A DNA stretch of 64,000 nucleotides. Source: Prosapia bicincta (Eukaryota; Arthropoda; Insecta; Hemiptera; Cercopidae). Position numbers and translations under genes: made by a program. Of the stretch, positions 59,073 through 64,000 are shown piece after piece. The notes under the pieces were generated by a model. The model searched no databases. It worked only from the letters and a program-made list of their open reading frames with translations, and was not told the origin of the DNA. The stretch covers positions 95,013,265 through 95,077,264 of the forward strand of contig JBAIZL010000006.1 in assembly GCA_036971475.1 (NCBI GenBank), given 5' to 3'. Numbering within the stretch: the first letter of the stretch is position 1; each line of letters opens with the position of its first letter.

Positions 59073-60877
59073 GTAGTATAAAATTGATTATGTAAATTTT
59101 CATTGCTGTGAACATTCTAAAAATTTTAAAATTCAATCTACTTTATGTAGTTTTTATTTATAATGTGTGTATATTCATTTTTATTAGACTTATCAAATAC
59201 TCTGACAAACCATTAACATTTTTTACTCGCTGCTTGTTGTACTCATCTTGAATTCACTGATTAAACTATAATTAAATACTGTAATACTTACCTAAGCAAA
59301 TACTTGAGAGTTTACTTGCTGATTCATTTTGAAATAATCTTTTTGAAGGCTTAGCTTCGTTCCAAGTCGAAAACAATCTTTCTTGGAAACAATCATTCTA
59401 AGACACTCAAGGCCTAGCTTCGTAAAAGGAACGATTATTTCAAAACATGTCTGCAAGTAAGCTTTTAAGTATTCAAGTTGCTCGATGTAATCATCTTGAA
59501 TTCACTGATTAAACTATATTTAAAATGTACTTAACTAACTGAATACATAATGGCTTACTTGCTTACGCGTTTCAAAACATTTGTTCCTTTTATGAAGCTA
59601 ACCCTCTACTCTTTATAAAAGGAACGAATGTTTTGAAACGCGTCAGCAAGTAAGCCATTACGTATTCACTTAGTTAAGTACTTTTTAAATATAGTCTTAA
59701 GTATTCACTTCGTTACGTATGATTTAATTATAGTTTTTTCTTGCATTTCGTCCTATAAAATGAAAGTAGAAGTATTCTGCTTGTCAGTACATTCATAATA
59801 TTGAGTTTACAAAACTCCTATCTTCCTTGATCTGTTATGAAAATGGTTTTTCTGAGTTCACAGTCTGAATTCCAGTAATCAAATATTGTGTACAGTAACT
59901 GACTGTAATCTACTTCAATATTAACCTCTATCCCTACTTATAAAATAGCCTATGCACTGTGAAACTAGTGGGTAAAATTCAAATTTAAATTCTTACAAGT
60001 ATGTAAGGATGGAAAAACAAAACTATAATTGTTTTTGGTAGTTTATATATTTTTACAGTCTAAGAAGATTCAAAAAGTTTTTTGGGTATGATAAATTTAG
60101 AAATATTCATCAGGATGTAGCTTGGTGTTAGATGCACAAGTTTTACAACTGTAACATCAGTGAAATATATACATAAACAACAAACAATCAAACAGACAAA
60201 TGATCATCTCACTACTTGTTTTGTGCGTGATTCAGATGGTGTGAAATGAATGGACTGTTATAAATAAAAAACTGTATTTAATACTAGTTACGATAAAATA
60301 TATATTCACAGATATACACTGCAATCCGAACTAATTGCTGCAGAGGGTTGTCCTGGTTACAGAAAGTACATACATATATACTAGGAAAAATGCTGGAAAA
60401 AAAATTCAACAATATCAATGTGCATAGCTATTTGTTTTTAGTTTTTTACATATTTTTATTTTTAATTATATAAATATGTATTTTATTTAAAACTTTATTG
60501 ACAGTTTAATTTATTTTAAAAAATTAATTAATTAATTAATCAAATCAGTTTAAAATTGTTGCACGATTTTTTATCAAATCAGTGATTGTCATCTTAACAA
60601 CATGAAAATTACGGGCCAGATTGGAAGAAGTTTCTCCATTGTCGAGATATAATAAGATGGTCCATTTGTCACTCAAAGACCACGGTTTTCTTTTTTCACT
60701 CATTTTAACACGCTAATGAACACTTGAAAAGCAAAAATAAGACTGACTAAATTCACTGTTGGGATCCCATTATACTTAATGAATGGAGGGGGATCATTCT
60801 GAAAACTACGAAAGAGAACAACAGGAAACAATTCCAGGAAATCCAATTGCACAGCTACATGTTTTTCATAGAACCCC

Positions 60878-60931
<54 letters not shown>

Positions 60932-62827
60932 CGTTGAACTCCTTTCTCCAGTATTGAAGTTCAAATTGCTGAAATTGGAATTGATTGAATAGATATTATT
61001 TTTTAAAAAATGCAATAAGTCATTCTAATTATATTTGGAGATTTTCATTTTACATAATTACAATGCTTTAAATATGGTTTAAAGCAGTTTGATCAAAACA
61101 GGTACAAAACGTTTACTCTATACTTTGAAATTCGAATGTCACGTTTCATGCTAAAGACTTCTGTTTGCAATGTTATTTGTTTAGTTAAGTGAAATGATTG
61201 CTTTACAGACGATATGCTCAAGCTGTCAAAACCTTGTCAAATGTACAGAACAAGGAGCAATATGTAAGCAACCCAATCAATGCTTTCTCACTTATCAAAC
61301 GACTTACAAAGGAATGGCCCAAGACACTCAGTCTTCTTCATAATAGGTCAGGTAACTGAAAAATATGCTACTTTTATTTAAAATGACTAAAAAAGTCATT
61401 TAAGAAATGAGCTTTCTCGTGTAAAATGGGTGTTATTATTAAATACAGTTTCAATACAAGGCTATAAAAATAAATATAGTTAAAGATGTATTTGTAATCT
61501 CTTATCAGTATACAAACTGTAATATTTTACTGCAATATTATATTTTATTGAACACAAACTGACAGATCTTGTATAGAACAATTTAATACCACAGCTTTTT
61601 CACATAACTATGTATTGCTGTTTACAGGGAAGCTTGATTTTCACCTTGTTAGAAGGGTGGAAATAAAAAGCATGTTAAACTGATATTGGCAATTAATTTT
61701 GTAAATGATTTCCTAAATAATTTTGTACAAATAAAGGCGGACAGGTTATCAAATGGGGTTTGTTAAGATTATGAAATAATTAAAACAATTAATGAAAAAA
61801 AAGGATTTAAACAACGAACCAGAAAAACTGAGCTATAAATATAGTTATAATTAGGTAGAAAAACAAATCATAATTCAAATTAACAGGTGAACCAAACTGG
61901 ATTATTCTGCTGCAGGCTTGTTTATATTTTTAGTTAAATACATCAAAAATTAAATTGCTATGAAGAGGTATGAGAAAAATTAAGCCCAATTATTTGAAGA
62001 CAGAAGGGAACAGACTAAGTGAAGTGAAATTCAGAGTTGGAAGTGGGGTAAAGGTGACAATGGTAATTTAGGAATCTAATTAACAAATTAGGCCTAATAA
62101 AAATCCAAATAAGTTAAGGTATTATTGTCGAAATCTTGTTGCTGTTCATGATGAGCTGGTTGTAAATTACAAATTACACTTTTGCTATTACTTGCGACCA
62201 GACATTTGTTAACTAAAAGTTGTTAATTGTTAACTTACACTTGGAGGAAATGTTCTGTGGAGGCTGAAGAAGTCGTAAGACAAAACGTTTCCTCCAAGTG
62301 TAAGTTAACAATTAACAACTTTTAGTTAACAAATGTCTGGTCGCAAGTAATAGCAAAAGGGTATTATTGTTGTTACTAATAGTGATTCAACTTCCAGCAA
62401 AGGTTCCTTTTACTCTCTGTATGTTCTGGAATCCAATACCAGGAATGACACATTCCTGGACTAGATATCATGGAAAGCATTGTTTAAAATGGGAGTAGTT
62501 AGCATTAAAACAGACATCTAAGCTATGATAGAGATATTTTATTTTCTGCATCAGTTTCAAAAGATTGACTTTCACAAAATATCTATCACCCAAACACATA
62601 CACACACATCTGAAACTAATTTACTTGTAAAATAAAAAGTAAATTATTATTATTTTTTATATTATTCTTTTTCATAGTTATTTTAGGGGAAGACGAACTT
62701 CCAGGTGATGATGAATTTAAAGCAGCAATTAAAGCTATCTTTAGGCTTCAGGATGTTTATAAATTTAGCGCAGCTACATTAGCGAGTGAAAATTTCCCCG
62801 GTGTTGATGAGCATTCAGTATTAACAG
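58896..62827 (+). CDS. Prolyl 4-hydroxylase alpha subunit, copy 2 (5' part)
   Basis: Three exons (58896-59072, 61209-61351, 62678-62827) are visible and join in frame to 156 residues. The gene continues past the window. Exon lengths and phases equal those of copy 1. The first about 20 residues, the signal peptide, differ at several places (Leu/Ile, Ser/Ile, Thr/Lys, Asp/Val), while the remaining about 135 residues differ at one (Gln to Glu). An in-frame ATG at 58852 would allow an unspliced start (MEYFLESSKFVLFF), but that frame is shifted in copy 1, and the shared TTCTCTTTTTCAG favours a spliced first exon. Both copies look functional as far as can be seen. Confidence 0.9.
59222..59737. mobile_element. 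Complex foldback insertion, copy 2 only
   Basis: Two tandem units, each starting near CATCTTGAATTCACTGATTA (59239, 59490), contain inverted pairs such as GGCTTACTTGCTTACGCG with its near-complement. Segments GAAACGCGUC with preceding GGAAC-GAAU-GUUUU resemble the 3' half of a hammerhead, but no CUGANGA core is present. Absent from the matching intron of copy 1. Confidence 0.6.
60878..60928. repeat. (CT)n microsatellite in P4HA intron 1, copy 2
   Basis: About 45 bp of pure CT where copy 1 has a short interrupted run. Open frames through it on either strand are artefacts. Confidence 0.93.
61209..61351 (+). CDS. P4HA copy 2 exon 2
   Basis: Protein identical to copy 1 exon 2, with one silent base difference. 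Confidence 0.93.
62129..62370. mobile_element. Foldback insertion with target duplication, copy 2 only
   Basis: An 11-bp sequence GGTATTATTGT occurs at 62118-62128 and 62360-62370. Copy 1 has a single GGTATTAATGT at 32658-32668. Between them lie inverted arms (TTGCTATTACTTGCGACCAG, CTTACACTTGGAGGAAA) and a hammerhead motif. This is a clean insertion after the duplication. Confidence 0.82.
62259..62295 (+). ncRNA. Hammerhead ribozyme motif, family F
   Basis: Stem I GGAGG pairs with CCUCC. CUGAAGA and A precede stem II GUC-GUAA-GAC, then AAAA in place of GAAA, palindrome AACGUU, U, CCUCC. One core change (the G of GAAA) likely inactivates it. Confidence 0.6.
62678..62827 (+). CDS. P4HA copy 2 exon 3
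   Basis: Same as copy 1 exon 3 except LASENF in place of LASQNF and one silent change. Confidence 0.93.
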
Positions 62828-64000
62828 GTAAACTAGTTTGTTATAGTTACTTACTTTTGTTATGATAATACGATTTTATACTGTCAAACAAATTAACCTG
62901 GAGTATAACTGACAGATCAAACGTTTTTGCCATTTTCTACTCATTGTTTACTCGTAGTTATGTTTTTTTCAGTAAAATAGTTGTTAAAATGTTTCTACTA
63001 ATTAGGCATTTAAGTAACCATATCTGAAATAATTTTGGCATTGGGAATTTAGTTTCGAACATTTAATATTTTGTAATGTTAGTAAGTGAACAATATTGTA
63101 ATTTGAATTGGTTGAAGATTGGTGTTGTTAATGATTTAACATTATCTTTATCAAACCAGGCATAATACAATTCTATCAAAATCATTAGAGAAATCTTTAT
63201 CTTTTTATCTTCAACAAATTTTATTAAAAGAAATTTATTATGACATTAAAATAAGATAATTTTAAAAATTGTATTTGTGCTTAATTTAGAAATAAATGTG
63301 TCCAATGTATAACCAAAGTTATACACCAATTTAAATACCATACCATAAAGGCTTTCAATGTTCCTTTGTGTTTTTATAAATAAAACATGACGACAAAAGT
63401 ACCATTGTCAATAATAGTTGATTTTCAAGTTAAGTAATGTAAATATATTTAGTTTTATTTTAAACATTGGGCTTGTTTACTACTACTGTAATGAAGTGTA
63501 GAAATTAGCTTTAAAATTATAACTTCAGTGGTTATCAGTTTTATTAGCAATAAAAAAATACACTAATTCTGTTTATATTTAACTGCACAATTCCTAATAA
63601 ATTTGATAATCTCAGTAGCACAGTGATGGAGCCCAGGTACCATAGTGATGCAAAAGAATGCAACACCATGTTATTAAGAACCAAATTGATTTAAAAAAAT
63701 ACTTTTCACTATTATGCCTAAATGTTGTTTTAGTAAAAATATAGTTTTTTCCAAGTTCTAGATTGGTAACTTTTTTGTACATGGGACTACAAACAGCATA
63801 TTTTCTTGTGTCGAAGAGCTAAGCTACAAATGTTCTTTTTGGAGGGCAATATACCTTTTTGAAATACATGCCTATATGTACTGAATGCCTCTTATTTTTA
63901 TAATTTAGATTTTGAGTAGGTATACTTTCCAGTATTCTATAATTCTATAATAAGAGGAATTGTGAGATCAGTATACAAATATTTGTGTTAGCTTTAAAAG
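62828..64000. other. P4HA copy 2 intron 3 (to window end)
   Basis: Aligns with 33099-34268 of copy 1, with many substitutions and small indels. No gene. Confidence 0.85.

Larger units (their letters stand above)
56171..64000 (+). repeat. Segmental duplication, copy 2 (continues beyond window)
   Basis: Tandem copy of 27840-34268. It is longer because of a MITE (56348-56636), a foldback (59222-59737) and a 242-bp foldback insertion (62129-62370) absent from copy 1. Left breakpoint is near 56160-56170. Sequence further left shows no similarity to the region left of copy 1. Confidence 0.92.

Noticed and set aside
60700..60992. Open frames with poly Arg-Glu or poly Ser-Leu
   Set aside because: Both are translations of the CT microsatellite inside P4HA intron 1 of copy 2.

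Overview
The window is AT-rich nuclear DNA from an animal, almost certainly an insect. Genes are split by GT-AG introns of up to several kb, and the introns and spacers are packed with DNA transposons and Penelope-like retroelements (PLEs). I cannot name the species. Two protein-coding loci are clear, both on the + strand.

(1) 1-24.1 kb: the 3' half of an M1 zinc aminopeptidase, closest in wording to glutamyl aminopeptidase. Eleven exons (1574-24116) join without a frame break into 524 residues and a stop. The exons carrying the exopeptidase motif and the zinc site lie before the window.

(2) 30.2-49.3 kb: a prolyl 4-hydroxylase alpha subunit (collagen-type P4HA). Ten exons join into 514 residues with all iron and 2-oxoglutarate ligands kept. 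The exon carrying the initiator Met was not found.

(3) 58.9 kb to the end: a second P4HA copy in tandem, cut by the window edge after three exons. The flanks and introns are duplicated too: 27.6-34.27 kb matches 56.17-64.0 kb, offset about 28.6-29.7 kb. Exons are nearly identical while introns differ by many substitutions and by insertions found in only one copy. A hAT-type element with an 8-bp target duplication occurs in copy 1 only. A pogo-type MITE and two foldback elements occur in copy 2 only. A decayed mariner-superfamily transposon is shared, so it predates the duplication.

Mobile DNA: pogo/Tigger elements and MITEs (75-830, 10044-10934, 17009-17660, 18455-19502, 44751-45141, 46471-47327, 52930-53466, 56348-56636); piggyBac-type elements with TTAA duplications (6119-6637, 40323-41529, 49830-50903 and relatives); mariner-superfamily fragments; hAT ends; and PLEs with recognisable GIY-YIG endonuclease remnants (21.2-22.7 kb, 36.9-38.2 kb, 12.0 kb). 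Several PLE-like foldbacks carry sequences that fit the hammerhead ribozyme (HHR) core: CUGANGA, a pairing stem II, GAAA, a tiny self-complementary stem III, and stem I arms that pair. At least five different sequence families occur here, two of them with a coordinated U3-A8 change in place of C3-G8.

Two short open stretches on the - strand (51.2-51.4 kb and 55.3-55.4 kb) look exon-like and may belong to an unrecognised gene between the P4HA copies.
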